Source: CALJUZ01 sp003387805 (GTDB lineage Bacteria > Bacillota > Limnochordia > Limnochordales > ZCTH02-B6). Taken from it: a stretch of DNA of 11,863 nt. The DNA is taken from the NCBI GenBank assembly GCA_937975235.1, contig CALJUZ010000087.1, positions 1-11,863 of the forward strand. The letters run 5' to 3'. Positions within the stretch are counted from its first letter, which is position 1. Each line of letters opens with the position of its first letter. The notes beneath the pieces are model-generated. The model worked only from the letters and a program-made list of their open reading frames with translations, made no database searches and was not told where the DNA came from. Of this stretch, positions 1 to 6,950 are shown piece by piece. Position numbers and translations under genes: made by a program.

Positions 1-60
1 GCTCAGGCGGCTGGTCCGGCCCGGGCGGCTGCTCAGGCGGCTGGTCCGGCCCGGGCGGCT
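1..60. repeat. 30-bp exact tandem repeat in MFS C-terminal tail
   Basis: Positions 1-30 and 31-60 are identical 30-bp units. A partial, diverged third unit starts at 61. In the MFS frame each unit encodes ten residues, EQPPGPDQPP, so copy-number changes keep the frame. The array reaches the left edge and may continue outside the window. Confidence 0.9.
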
Positions 61-1246
61 GCTCCGGCTCCGGCAGCCGGGCCCCGTGCCGCTGGACGAC
101 CAACACGCCCAGCAGCATCAGCGCGCCCGTCGCGACGAACACCGCCGAGCGCCCGAACCAGTCGGCGACGACGCCGGCAAACAGCGGCGCGATGAAGCCG
201 CCCATGGTGGTGGCCGACGACTGCAGGCCGAACGCGCGCCCGCGAAAATCCGGCGCCACCCGCTGGGTGATCAAGGCCGCGGCCAGCGGCCGGAAGGCGG
301 CCACGAACACGCTGGCGGCGAAAAACAGCAGCACGAACAGCCAGATGTTGTTCACCAGTCCGGCCAGCACGTAGCCCACGCCGGTGCCCGTGAACGCGAC
401 GGCCAGCACCTGGTGGGCCGCCATCGTGTCCAGCAGGCCCACCCAGCGCGTCGCGCTGAGCGCAAAGGCGATGCCCGGCAGCGCCAGAATGACGCCGGAC
501 CAAAAGCCGGAGCCGGCTTGCCCCAGCAGCGATTCCACCTGCAGCACCAGCACCGGCTGGATGCTCATGGACGCCGCCTGGCCCACCAGGCTGATGAACA
601 GCACCAAGCCCATGACCGGCATGCCGAAGGCCGCCCGCACGTCCGCCGCCAGCGACGTCCGCTCCACCGTCTCGGGCTTGTGCCGCTCCTGGACGAAAAA
701 GATGGCCAGCAGCGCGGATACGAGCACCAGCGCCGCCGACGCCTGCAGCGACCCGCGCACGCCGAAAATGCCCGCCAGCGTCCCGCCGATGACGGGGCCC
801 ACGATGGTGCCGATGGCCGACGACGTCTGCACCGACGCGACGTACCGGGCCGAGTACTGCGGCGGCGTGTTGGTGCCCACCAGCGAAATGGACATGGGAA
901 TAAAGCCCGTCAGCGCCCCGTTGGCCAGCCGGGCCGCCACCACGTGCCACGCTTCGGTGGACAAGCTCGTCAAGAAGTAGATGAGGCTCAGCGACAAACC
1001 GGCCCGGACCAGCATGGGCTTGCGGCCGTAGCGGTCGGCCAGCTTGCCCCAGACGGGCATCATGATCATGCCGGTAATGAAGTGCGCGCTGACGGCCAGG
1101 CCGGACCAGAAGTTCAGGTTTTCCTCGACGCCCAGCTGGGCCATGAACAGGGGCAGAAACGGGATGACTTGCGTCCAGCTGGCAGAAACGAGAAACGTGG
1201 CCGGCCACAGCACATACAAGTTCCGCCGATAGTAAGGAATCGCCAA
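1..1246 (-). CDS. MFS transporter, DHA1/MdtG-like (3' end off window)
   Basis: Major facilitator superfamily permease of the inner membrane, probably a proton-coupled drug or metabolite exporter. At least 415 residues are read without a stop to the window edge. The N-terminus (YYRRNLYVLWPATFLV, about residues 5-20) is typical of DHA1-type exporters. Motif A is clear at residues 67-76 (GKLADRYGRK). Long hydrophobic segments fill the rest, including a second-half GRAFGLQSS region. I chose the TTG at 1246 because an in-frame TAA lies just upstream (1264-1262). No strong ribosome binding site is visible, so TTG 1219 or GTG 1213 are alternatives. After the last membrane helix the protein ends in a Pro/Gln/Glu/Gly-rich tail built from a 10-residue repeat. 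The gene follows the pnt operon on the same strand but is separated by about 310 bp and a hairpin, so it is probably a separate unit. Family assignment is firm; substrate is unknown. Confidence 0.88.
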   Translation of the reverse strand, partial: MAIPYYRRNLYVLWPATFLVSASWTQVIPFLPLFMAQLGVEENLNFWSGLAVSAHFITGMIMMPVWGKLADRYGRKPMLVRAGLSLSLIYFLTSLSTEAWHVVAARLANGALTGFIPMSISLVGTNTPPQYSARYVASVQTSSAIGTIVGPVIGGTLAGIFGVRGSLQASAALVLVSALLAIFFVQERHKPETVERTSLAADVRAAFGMPVMGLVLFISLVGQAASMSIQPVLVLQVESLLGQAGSGFWSGVILALPGIAFALSATRWVGLLDTMAAHQVLAVAFTGTGVGYVLAGLVNNIWLFVLLFFAASVFVAAFRPLAAALITQRVAPDFRGRAFGLQSSATTMGGFIAPLFAGVVADWFGRSAVFVATGALMLLGVLVVQRHGARLPEPEQPPGPDQPPEQPPGPDQPPE

Positions 1247-1279
1247 GAAACAGTTCCCGCCTTATTCAGAAACGCCGCG

Positions 1280-1296
1280 CCGGGTGCATCACCCGG
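1280..1296. other. Small hairpin upstream of the MFS gene
   Basis: A 6-bp stem (CCGGGT / ACCCGG) with a 5-nt loop lies about 35 bp upstream of the MFS start. It may be in that gene's 5' leader. No T-tract follows it on either strand, and no function can be assigned. Confidence 0.3.
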
Positions 1297-1313
1297 CTCC
1301 GTGGAATAAACGG

Positions 1314-1345
1314 CTCTGGAGACCGGGTGGTCCCGGTCTCCAGAG
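1314..1345 (-). terminator. 14-bp perfect hairpin between pntB and the MFS gene
   Basis: CTCTGGAGACCGGG pairs perfectly with its complement across a 4-nt loop (1328-1331). Reading the minus strand, the stem is followed by CCGTTTATT, a weak U-rich run. It probably ends pnt operon transcripts before the MFS gene, possibly as an imperfect intrinsic terminator. The stem itself is certain; the terminator role is inferred. Confidence 0.55.
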
Positions 1346-1555
1346 GAGAGTTCGTGATCGCGTGGGGCAAAGTCCTGTCGCACGGCGTCTAGATCCGTGG
1401 CAACGCTCGCGGGCCTGGACCGGTGGCGCCGTCCGCAGGCCAGGACTCATGGCATGGCCCGCTGGCCGGCACCGGCGGCGGCGCCCGCCGACCCGGACCC
1501 GCAGCGCCGCCCGCCCGGACTGGCTCGGCCGGGCGGAACCGGCCCCGGCCGCCGG
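1346..1555. other. Non-coding GC-rich spacer downstream of pntB
   Basis: No convincing gene is present on either strand; open frames here are GC-driven. Just after the pntB stop there is a GC hairpin at 1526-1551 (CGGCCGGG / CCCGGCCG, 10-nt loop) without a T-tract. It could stabilise the 3' end of the pnt mRNA. Confidence 0.5.
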
Positions 1556-2938
1556 CTACAGATTCTTCACCTCGCTGACCAGCTTGACGATGGACTCTTT
1601 CGCGTCGCCGAACAGCATCATCGTCTTCTCGTAGTAGAACAGCGGGTTGTCCACGCCCGAGAAGCCGGGGCTCATGCTGCGCTTGAGCACCAGCACGCTT
1701 TTGGCCTTGTCGGCGTCCAGGATGGGCATGCCGTACAAGGGGCTTTCCGGATTGGTCCGGGCGTCGGGGTTCACCACGTCGTTGGCGCCGACGACGATGA
1801 CCACGTCGGTGCGCTCGAACTCGTGGTTGATTTCGTCCAGGTCGTACAGCCGGTCGTAGGGCACGTTGGCCTCGGCCAGCAGCACGTTCATATGGCCCGG
1901 CATGCGGCCCGCCACCGGGTGCACCGCGTACTTCACCGTGGCGCCCCGCTCCTCCAGCAGCGCCGCCAGCTCGGCCAGGTCGTGCTGGGCCTGGGCCACC
2001 GCCAGGCCGTAGCCGGGCACCACGATGACCGACTGGGCGAAGCCCAGCACCATGGCCGCTTCCTCGGCGCTGACCGAGCGCACCACTTTGTCCGCGTCCT
2101 CGCCCACCCGGGCCACTTCCGCGCCGAAGGCGCCGAACAGCACGTTGCTGAGCGGCCGGTTCATCGCTTTAGCCATTATCTGCGTCAGAATCAAGCCCGA
2201 CGCGCCCACCGTCGCGCCCGCAACGATGAGAATGCTGCTGCCAAGCACGAAGCCCGCGCCCACCAGCGCCACGCCGGAGAACGAGTTCAGAAGCGAAATG
2301 ACCACGGGCATGTCCGCGCCGCCGATGCGGATGACCGCCGTCACGCCCACGATGAGGGGCAGCAGCGCGATCAGCGCGAACATCCACGGCTGCGGCGTGA
2401 AGACGAAGGCCACGGCCAGCACCACGGTGGCCGCCGCCATCAGCGCGTTGAGCTCCTGCTGGAGCTTGTAAACAATGGGCCGGCCGTGCATGATCTCCTG
2501 CAGCTTGGCAAAGGCGATCATGCTGCCGGAAAACGTCACCGCGCCCACGGCCACGCTGAAGGCCATGCTGCCCGCCCCCACCGCGTCGACGGCGCCCGCG
2601 CCGTAGGCCCGGGCGAACTCGGCCGCGGCGACGAGGGCCGACGCCGCGCCGCCGAAGCCGTTGAACAGCGCCACCAACTGCGGCATGGCCGTCATGGGCA
2701 CCCGCTTGGCGTACAGCAGGCCGATGACCGCGCCGATGACCACCGCCAGGGCGATGAGCGGCAGATTCAGCCCCTCCGCGTCAATCACCGTGGCGATGAA
2801 GGCCAGCGCGACGCCCACGGCGCCCAGCCGGTTGCCCGAACGGGCCGTCACCGGCGAGCCCAGCCGCTTGATGCCCAGCAGAATCAGCACCGAAGCGATG
2901 ATGTAGACGACTTGAACCCACAAGGAAACGCTGGTCAT
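1556..2938 (-). CDS. pntB: NAD(P) transhydrogenase, beta subunit
   Basis: Membrane and NADP(H)-binding subunit of proton-translocating transhydrogenase, which couples hydride transfer from NADH to NADP+ with proton entry. At 460 residues it is the usual family length. The first ~275 residues are the multi-helix membrane domain, with the family block MTAMPQLVALFNGFGGAASA at 82-101. The remainder is the NADP(H) domain: the Rossmann-like loop GYGLAVAQAQ at 309-318, GRMPGHMNVLLAEANVPYD at 344-362, VGANDVVNP at 383-391, and the NADP 2'-phosphate-contacting KRS region followed by GVDNPLFY at 419-435. The start ATG overlaps the pntAb stop (ATGA, 2938-2935), indicating translational coupling. All expected motifs are present, so it should be functional. 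Confidence 0.97.
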   Translation of the reverse strand: MTSVSLWVQVVYIIASVLILLGIKRLGSPVTARSGNRLGAVGVALAFIATVIDAEGLNLPLIALAVVIGAVIGLLYAKRVPMTAMPQLVALFNGFGGAASALVAAAEFARAYGAGAVDAVGAGSMAFSVAVGAVTFSGSMIAFAKLQEIMHGRPIVYKLQQELNALMAAATVVLAVAFVFTPQPWMFALIALLPLIVGVTAVIRIGGADMPVVISLLNSFSGVALVGAGFVLGSSILIVAGATVGASGLILTQIMAKAMNRPLSNVLFGAFGAEVARVGEDADKVVRSVSAEEAAMVLGFAQSVIVVPGYGLAVAQAQHDLAELAALLEERGATVKYAVHPVAGRMPGHMNVLLAEANVPYDRLYDLDEINHEFERTDVVIVVGANDVVNPDARTNPESPLYGMPILDADKAKSVLVLKRSMSPGFSGVDNPLFYYEKTMMLFGDAKESIVKLVSEVKNL

Positions 2939-3231
2939 CGTCCGTCACCGTCCCGCCGCTTGAACATTTCCAGCATGCGGTCGGTGACCGCAAAGCCGCC
3001 TACCGCGTTGATGGCGGCCAGGACGATGGCGACGAACGCGAGGGCCTGCACCAGCGCCGAATCGCCCGACAGCGCAATGAGCATGGCGCCCAGCACCACG
3101 ATGCCGGAAATCGCGTTGGTGCCCGACATCAGCGGCGTGTGCAAAATCGGAGGCACTTTCGTGATGACTTCAAAGCCCGCGAACGCGGCCAGCACCAAGA
3201 GGTATACCGCAATAACTAGCTCTTCACCCAC
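2935..3231 (-). CDS. pntAb: NAD(P) transhydrogenase, alpha subunit part 2 (membrane)
   Basis: Small membrane subunit of the three-polypeptide transhydrogenase, corresponding to the C-terminal membrane part of E. coli PntA. The 98 residues contain three hydrophobic segments (about 5-20, 42-54 and 60-80). The family signature VPPILHTPLMSGTNAISGIV lies at 26-45. I chose GTG 3231 because AAGGAG (3245-3240) sits 8 nt upstream. The GTG at 3240 overlaps that ribosome binding site and is less likely. An in-frame ATG at 3303 would add an unrelated N-terminus read inside pntAa and was rejected. The stop overlaps the pntB start by 4 nt. Confidence 0.93.
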   Translation of the reverse strand: MGEELVIAVYLLVLAAFAGFEVITKVPPILHTPLMSGTNAISGIVVLGAMLIALSGDSALVQALAFVAIVLAAINAVGGFAVTDRMLEMFKRRDGDGR

Positions 3232-3236
3232 GGGAC

Positions 3237-4391
3237 TCACTCCTTCTCGGACAGCAGCGCCTTCGTCGGCCCGTGGCGCACTTCGCCGGCGTGGGTGATG
3301 CACACCCCCGCCGTGATCTGGTCATCGAAGTCGAACTGCAGGCGCCCGTCCTGCTGCATGTGCATGATCAGATTGGCAACGTTGCGAGAAAAGAACTGGC
3401 TGGCCACGGTGGCCATGTCGCTGGCCAGGTTGACGGGGCCGATGATGGTGACGCCGTTGACCACCACCGTCTCGCCCGGCTTGGTCAGCTCGCAGTTGCC
3501 GCCGGTCTCGGCCGAGATGTCGATGATGACCGAGCCCGGCTTCATGTCGGCCACCATTTCTTTCGTAATGAGCAGCGGCGCCCGCTTGCCCGGGATGGCC
3601 GCGGTGGAAATGACGAAATCAGCGCCTTTGATGTGCTCGTGGATGGCCCGGCGCTGGCGCTCCTGCGCGTCGGGCGGCAGCTCCTTGGCGTAGCCGCCCT
3701 CCGCCTCAGTGTCGACGCCGTAGTCCACCTCGATGAACTTGGCGCCCAGGCTCTCCACTTCTTCCTTCACTGCCGGCCGCACGTCGAAGGCCTCCATGAC
3801 CGCGCCCAGCCGCCGGGCCGTGGCGATGGCCTGCAGGCCCGCCACGCCCGCGCCGAGAATGAGCCCCTTGGCCGGCGGCACCGTGCCCGCCGCGGTGATG
3901 AGCAGCGGCATGTACTTGGACAAGCTGTGCGCCGCGATGATGGCCGCCCGATACCCGGCGATGGACGCCATGGACGACAACACGTCCATGCTCTGCGCGC
4001 GGGCGATGCGGGGAATGGCCTCCAGGCCGATGCCCGTCACGTTGCGCTCCGCCAGGCGCCGGGCGATCTCGGGCTCATGCAGCGTGTTCAGCAGGCCCAC
4101 CAGCACGCCGCCTTCTTTCGGCAGCTCCAGTTCGTGGACGCCCAGCTCTTGATCAAAAATCGGGCGCTGTACTTTGAGGACAATGTCCGCCTCACCCCAC
4201 AGCGCCCGCTTGTCGTCCACGATTTGCGCACCGGCCCGCTCGTAGTCCGCGTCGGAGAAGAATGCGGCCTCGCCCGCGCCTTTTTGCACGGCCACGGAAA
4301 AGCCCGCGTCTGCAAGTTTTTTCACGCTTTCAGGCACCAGCGCGACGCGCCGCTCGCCCGGCACAATCTCTTTTGCAACCGCTAGTTTCAT
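3237..4391 (-). CDS. pntAa: NAD(P) transhydrogenase, alpha subunit part 1 (NAD-binding)
   Basis: Soluble NAD(H)-binding subunit (domain I) that delivers hydride to the NADP domain of PntB. The 384 residues match the usual length. The AlaDH/PNT N-terminal domain starts with KEIVPGERRVALVPE at 7-21. The loop RAQSMDVLSS at 131-140 is the conserved domain-I loop contributing to the NAD site. The C-terminal Rossmann domain has GAGVAGLQA at 180-188 followed by the acidic strand end AFDVRP at 201-206. Alanine dehydrogenase shares this fold, but pntAb and pntB directly downstream settle the identity. GGGGAG lies 4 nt before ATG 4391. It is the first gene of the operon and overlaps downstream translation signals. 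Confidence 0.97.
   Translation of the reverse strand: MKLAVAKEIVPGERRVALVPESVKKLADAGFSVAVQKGAGEAAFFSDADYERAGAQIVDDKRALWGEADIVLKVQRPIFDQELGVHELELPKEGGVLVGLLNTLHEPEIARRLAERNVTGIGLEAIPRIARAQSMDVLSSMASIAGYRAAIIAAHSLSKYMPLLITAAGTVPPAKGLILGAGVAGLQAIATARRLGAVMEAFDVRPAVKEEVESLGAKFIEVDYGVDTEAEGGYAKELPPDAQERQRRAIHEHIKGADFVISTAAIPGKRAPLLITKEMVADMKPGSVIIDISAETGGNCELTKPGETVVVNGVTIIGPVNLASDMATVASQFFSRNVANLIMHMQQDGRLQFDFDDQITAGVCITHAGEVRHGPTKALLSEKE
3240..3245 (-). promoter_or_regulatory. RBS that fixes the pntAb start
   Basis: AAGGAG, formed from the last codons of pntAa, lies 8 nt before GTG 3231. This favours that codon over GTG 3240, which overlaps the pntAa stop. Confidence 0.7.
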
Positions 4392-4437
4392 ATCGCTCCC
4401 CGCCCAACCTGGATCAAACTGTTGCTACTTTCCTACA

Positions 4438-4465
4438 TTTATAATTTACCAAATCCTGCGGTCTT
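4438..4465 (-). promoter_or_regulatory. Candidate promoter of the pnt operon
   Basis: The only AT-rich patch in the region lies upstream of pntAa. On the minus strand TATAAA (4443-4438) makes a good -10. AAGACC (4465-4460) is a weak -35 at a 16-bp spacing. It sits just after the terminator of the preceding unit, as expected for an independent operon promoter. Confidence 0.4.
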
Positions 4466-4496
4466 TCTCCAGGCGAGGCGGGAGAGGAATAAGTGG

Positions 4497-4533
4497 AAAA
4501 ACCCGCACCGGGACAGGGATTTCCCGGTGCGGG
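4497..4533 (-). terminator. Intrinsic terminator of the exported-protein operon
   Basis: On the minus strand a perfect 12-bp stem (CCCGCACCGGGA and its complement, arms 4533-4522 and 4513-4502, 8-nt loop) is followed at once by TTTTT (4501-4497). This is a textbook Rho-independent terminator. It ends the transcript of the two minus-strand genes that finish at 4682 and insulates the pnt promoter. Confidence 0.85.
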
Positions 4534-4681
4534 AACGGCTTGCCGGCGTGGCCCGGCCGGCGGCGCCCGGCCGGTGGTTCGGCAGCACCGCCGGTGACCG
4601 TCACGGCGCAGGGCACGGCGCCCGGCCGGAAGCCCGGCCGCGGCGGCACGGCCCGGGGCCCGGCAACGCCGACGGCGCCAC
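4534..4681. other. GC-rich 3' untranslated spacer
   Basis: About 150 bp of low-complexity CGG/GCC-rich sequence between the stop at 4682 and the terminator. No gene or clear signal is visible. Confidence 0.5.
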
Positions 4682-5869
4682 CTACGGTGCCCGGTGCGGC
4701 AGCACGTCCAGCGTGACGTCCGGCATCATGTCCGGCGTCATGCCCGGCTCGACCCGCAGAACGGACTCGCGCGCGCCGCTGACGGGCGCTTCCCGGGCCG
4801 GCACGAGCGGCAGGGCGCCCGCGGCGCCGGCGTCCAGGTCGACGTCCAGCAGTTGGCCGGCGGCCACCGTCAGCCCGTCGGACAAGCCGAAGAGGTCAGC
4901 CCCGTCGAGAGCGCCGTCACCGTCTTCGAGGCCGCCCGCGACGGACGCCGCCGCCGGCCGCCAGCCGCCGCCCAGGCGCTGGCCCGACGGAATGTCGTAC
5001 ATGAGCCGCACCAGCGACGCCTCGTACTGCGACAGCGTGCGCCGCTGGGGCCCGCTCAGCATCAGCCGCGGGTACATGACGGAGTTTTGGTCCGACACCG
5101 CGCCCAGGCCCATGGCCCGGCCCAGCTCGTGTTCCCACACGCCGGGGAAGTCGGCCCAGTCGACGCTGATATAAATCTCGACCAGCTTGAGCGCGCCGTT
5201 GTAGTAGTGGGCCACCTGGCGGGTAATGCCCGCCTGGTCGCCGATCTCCCACGGTTCCACCCACTGCACGACGATGTCGGCCCGCTGCGGGTCGCCGGCT
5301 TTGACGAACTCGTACTGGTGCGCCAGGTACTGCTCCCAGCGCCGCAGCTCTTGCCAGTACCGGTCGGCCGTCGCGGCATCGAACCCGTAGGGCGCGCCGT
5401 ACACGTCCATGTACACCGCGATTTTGCGCTTTTCCCAGCGGACCAGCTCGCCGTCGTAGGCCGCCTGCAGCTGGTTTTTGGCGTCCAGCCACACCCGCTT
5501 CAGCGCCGCCAGCTCGAAAAACCGCTCGGCGTTCACGTTGCCGGGCTGCAGCACCCAGTCGCGCCGCTCGCGGCCTTGCACGTAGAGAGACTGCCGGTAC
5601 GTGCCGTGCAGCGCCTGCAAATGCAGGTCATGCTGCCCTTTCCGCAGGAAGGTGAGCCGGTACGCGCCGTCCCGCTGGGTCCAGGCCACGGCGTTGGTGG
5701 CCCCCGACGCGGCCACTTTCGCTTCGTACACCGGAAACGACACGCCGCCGATGACGACCCGGGCCTGGCCGGTGACGGAGCCCGGGCGTTCGCCCGCATC
5801 GGCCCAGCCTATGCAGCCCGTGGTCAGCGCGGCCAAGAGCACCAGAACAATCCAATGATGCACACGCAT
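4682..5869 (-). CDS. Exported probable lipoprotein with degenerate matrixin-like (M10) protease fold
   Basis: A 395-residue exported protein. The N-terminus has a basic start, a hydrophobic core and LTTGC with Cys19. This is an acceptable but non-ideal lipobox, since Leu is at -4. Residues about 31-108 look like a small beta-sandwich of the carboxypeptidase-regulatory type (DGAYRLTFLRKGQHDLHL). Residues about 150-292 resemble a matrixin: ADIVVQWVEPW at 198-208, HELGRAMGLG at 247-256, the Met-turn-like SVMYP at 263-267, and a closing LSQYEASLVRLMYD helix at 279-292. The canonical zinc site is HExxHxxGxxH. Here His247 and Glu248 remain, but the second His is Arg251 and the third is Ala257, so zinc catalysis is unlikely. 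The tail is Asp/Gly-rich (DGDGALDGADL at 317-327, weakly dockerin/EF-hand-like) and ends in tetrapeptide repeats. GGGAGG is 8 nt before the ATG. It lies 55 bp after its same-strand neighbour. Confidence 0.8.
   Translation of the reverse strand: MRVHHWIVLVLLAALTTGCIGWADAGERPGSVTGQARVVIGGVSFPVYEAKVAASGATNAVAWTQRDGAYRLTFLRKGQHDLHLQALHGTYRQSLYVQGRERRDWVLQPGNVNAERFFELAALKRVWLDAKNQLQAAYDGELVRWEKRKIAVYMDVYGAPYGFDAATADRYWQELRRWEQYLAHQYEFVKAGDPQRADIVVQWVEPWEIGDQAGITRQVAHYYNGALKLVEIYISVDWADFPGVWEHELGRAMGLGAVSDQNSVMYPRLMLSGPQRRTLSQYEASLVRLMYDIPSGQRLGGGWRPAAASVAGGLEDGDGALDGADLFGLSDGLTVAAGQLLDVDLDAGAAGALPLVPAREAPVSGARESVLRVEPGMTPDMMPDVTLDVLPHRAP
4706..4753. repeat. 12-bp minisatellite coding tetrapeptide repeats
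   Basis: Four diverged 12-bp units of the type GTCCGGCATCAT. On the minus strand they encode VTLD, MMPD, MTPD and VEPG near the C-terminus of the matrixin-like protein. The repeats stay in frame. Confidence 0.6.
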
Positions 5870-5924
5870 GTTCTACGCCTCCCAAACCAGGTCCAAAGTG
5901 CCGACGCAGGCCCGGCCGCCGGCC

Positions 5925-6770
5925 TTACCGCAGCGGCCCCCACACCGGCTCCTGGACCAGCCGGGCGCGGTAGCGGTCCCGGCCGTCGAAAGCGACGATG
6001 TCCAGCGGCAGCGGCTGGCCCAGGTCGATGGTGATCTCCATGACGGTGTCGCGCCCGCGCTGGACCTCGCCTTTGTACGTGCCGAAGAACCCCTGCTGCC
6101 GGGCGGTGAACCGGTAGGGCGGCTGCTGCTGTACTTCCCACACGGTGCCGGTGCGGAACGTGGACCGCTCGAACAAGTCACGCCACTGGGTCCACTGGAA
6201 AACGGTGGCCAATAGCCGCACGCCTTCAGGGGAAACGGGCCGGGGACCGGTCAGCGCCGCCACCAGCACCGCGCCCGCGACGGCCTGCGGGTCCGCCGGC
6301 GCCGCGCCGCTGACGCGCACGTCGCCGACGGTGAACGCAAACCGCACTTGGTCGTTGGGGCCGCCCGTGCGCCGCAGGGTCAGCTGCCCCGTCAACGCGG
6401 CGGTGCGGTTGTTGCCCGCACCGCCCGGGCCGTGGCCGCCCGCTCCCGGACCGCCCGGCGCGTAACCCACCCACCACGGGGGCGACGGCGTGCGGGCCGG
6501 CGTCTCGTACGTCAGCTCGTACGTGTACGTCACGCCCGGCTCCAGGTCGAACAGGGCCAGCCACGTGTTGACGCCCCGGGCCTCGGCGGCGCCTCCGGCC
6601 GCCAGCACGGCGCCCAGCGCCAGGGTCAGCACCAGCGCCGCGCCCGCCGCCCGGCCTTTCGTTGTAAAATGGAAACCAAGCGAGGTGCGCCGCGCCGCCC
6701 CCGCAGCCCTCGTCGCCAACATCGCCGTCCGTGCCGCGGCCAGCACCGCTGGAAACATTGTTCTCAACAT
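5925..6770 (-). CDS. Exported protein of unknown function
   Basis: I do not recognise this 281-residue protein. I chose ATG 6770 because AAAGGAG (6785-6779) lies 8 nt upstream. An earlier in-frame ATG at 6788 overlaps that ribosome binding site. An unusually long N-terminal stretch rich in Ala and Arg precedes a hydrophobic signal segment (AALVLTLALGAVLAAGG, about 44-60) ending at a possible AEA cleavage site. The mature part opens with FDLEPGVTYTYELTYE (about 74-89) and contains a Gly/Pro-rich loop at 105-119. It then shows alternating beta-type segments (GQLTLRRT, VRFAFTVGDVRVSG, VMEITIDLGQPLPLDIVAF), suggesting a beta-rich secreted domain. It is first in a minus-strand unit with the matrixin-like lipoprotein and is divergent from the sigma factor. 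Membership of that sigma regulon is inferred from position. Confidence 0.72.
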   Translation of the reverse strand: MLRTMFPAVLAAARTAMLATRAAGAARRTSLGFHFTTKGRAAGAALVLTLALGAVLAAGGAAEARGVNTWLALFDLEPGVTYTYELTYETPARTPSPPWWVGYAPGGPGAGGHGPGGAGNNRTAALTGQLTLRRTGGPNDQVRFAFTVGDVRVSGAAPADPQAVAGAVLVAALTGPRPVSPEGVRLLATVFQWTQWRDLFERSTFRTGTVWEVQQQPPYRFTARQQGFFGTYKGEVQRGRDTVMEITIDLGQPLPLDIVAFDGRDRYRARLVQEPVWGPLR

Positions 6771-6778
6771 GGCACAGT

Positions 6779-6785
6779 CTCCTTT
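6779..6785 (-). promoter_or_regulatory. RBS that fixes the start of the exported protein
   Basis: AAAGGAG lies 8 nt before ATG 6770 on the minus strand. It overlaps the codons following the upstream ATG 6788, so the shorter reading is preferred. Confidence 0.7.
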
Positions 6786-6825
6786 CATTGCCCGTCTTTG
6801 CCAAGTTGGATGCCCGGGGCGGCCG

Positions 6826-6913
6826 TTGGTTACCGAAGCGGGACCGGATTTTTCGGAGACAAAAGAGAAAAACGCGGCGGCCGCACCATCCGCGGGCGGG
6901 TTTCGGTAACCAA
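6826..6913. promoter_or_regulatory. Inverted repeat in the divergent control region
   Basis: TTGGTTACCGAA (6826-6837) recurs as its exact reverse complement TTCGGTAACCAA (6902-6913). Similarity continues outside the 12-bp core with a 1-nt shift. The arms are 64 nt apart and lie between the divergent exported-protein gene and the sigma gene. Each transcription direction therefore meets the same sequence in the same orientation. Likely readings are a duplicated operator or matched promoter elements for the sigma factor. No confident -10 box could be assigned. Confidence 0.6.
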
Positions 6914-6950
6914 ACGGCGCGAGCCGCTTCCAATCTGATGGAGGATCGCC

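Noticed and set aside
33..1309. Long open frames on both strands over the MFS gene (391 and 407 codons)
   Set aside because: They are rich in Arg/Ala/Gly/His with no family motifs. The frame that gives motif A and membrane helices is the minus-strand frame starting at 1246, which lacks a stop only because it leaves the window.
1311..1350. T-box riboswitch (GGGTGG core near 1325)
   Set aside because: The GGGTGG is part of a simple perfect hairpin and loop. No specifier stem, no antiterminator alternative and no downstream amino-acid gene on the plus strand.
1397..3298. 633-codon plus-strand open frame
   Set aside because: It is antisense to pntB and pntAb, which have full family signatures. 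Its composition (His/Arg/Gln-rich) is typical of a GC-driven shadow.
4995..5008. Frameshift or sequencing error explaining the odd matrixin motif
   Set aside because: The frame is open and family-like on both sides of the motif, and the Arg and Ala codons cannot be turned into His by one base change or a local shift.
4694..6034. 446-codon plus-strand open frame
   Set aside because: It is antisense to the lipoprotein gene, has no ribosome binding site or motif, and crosses the real gene boundary at 5870-5924.
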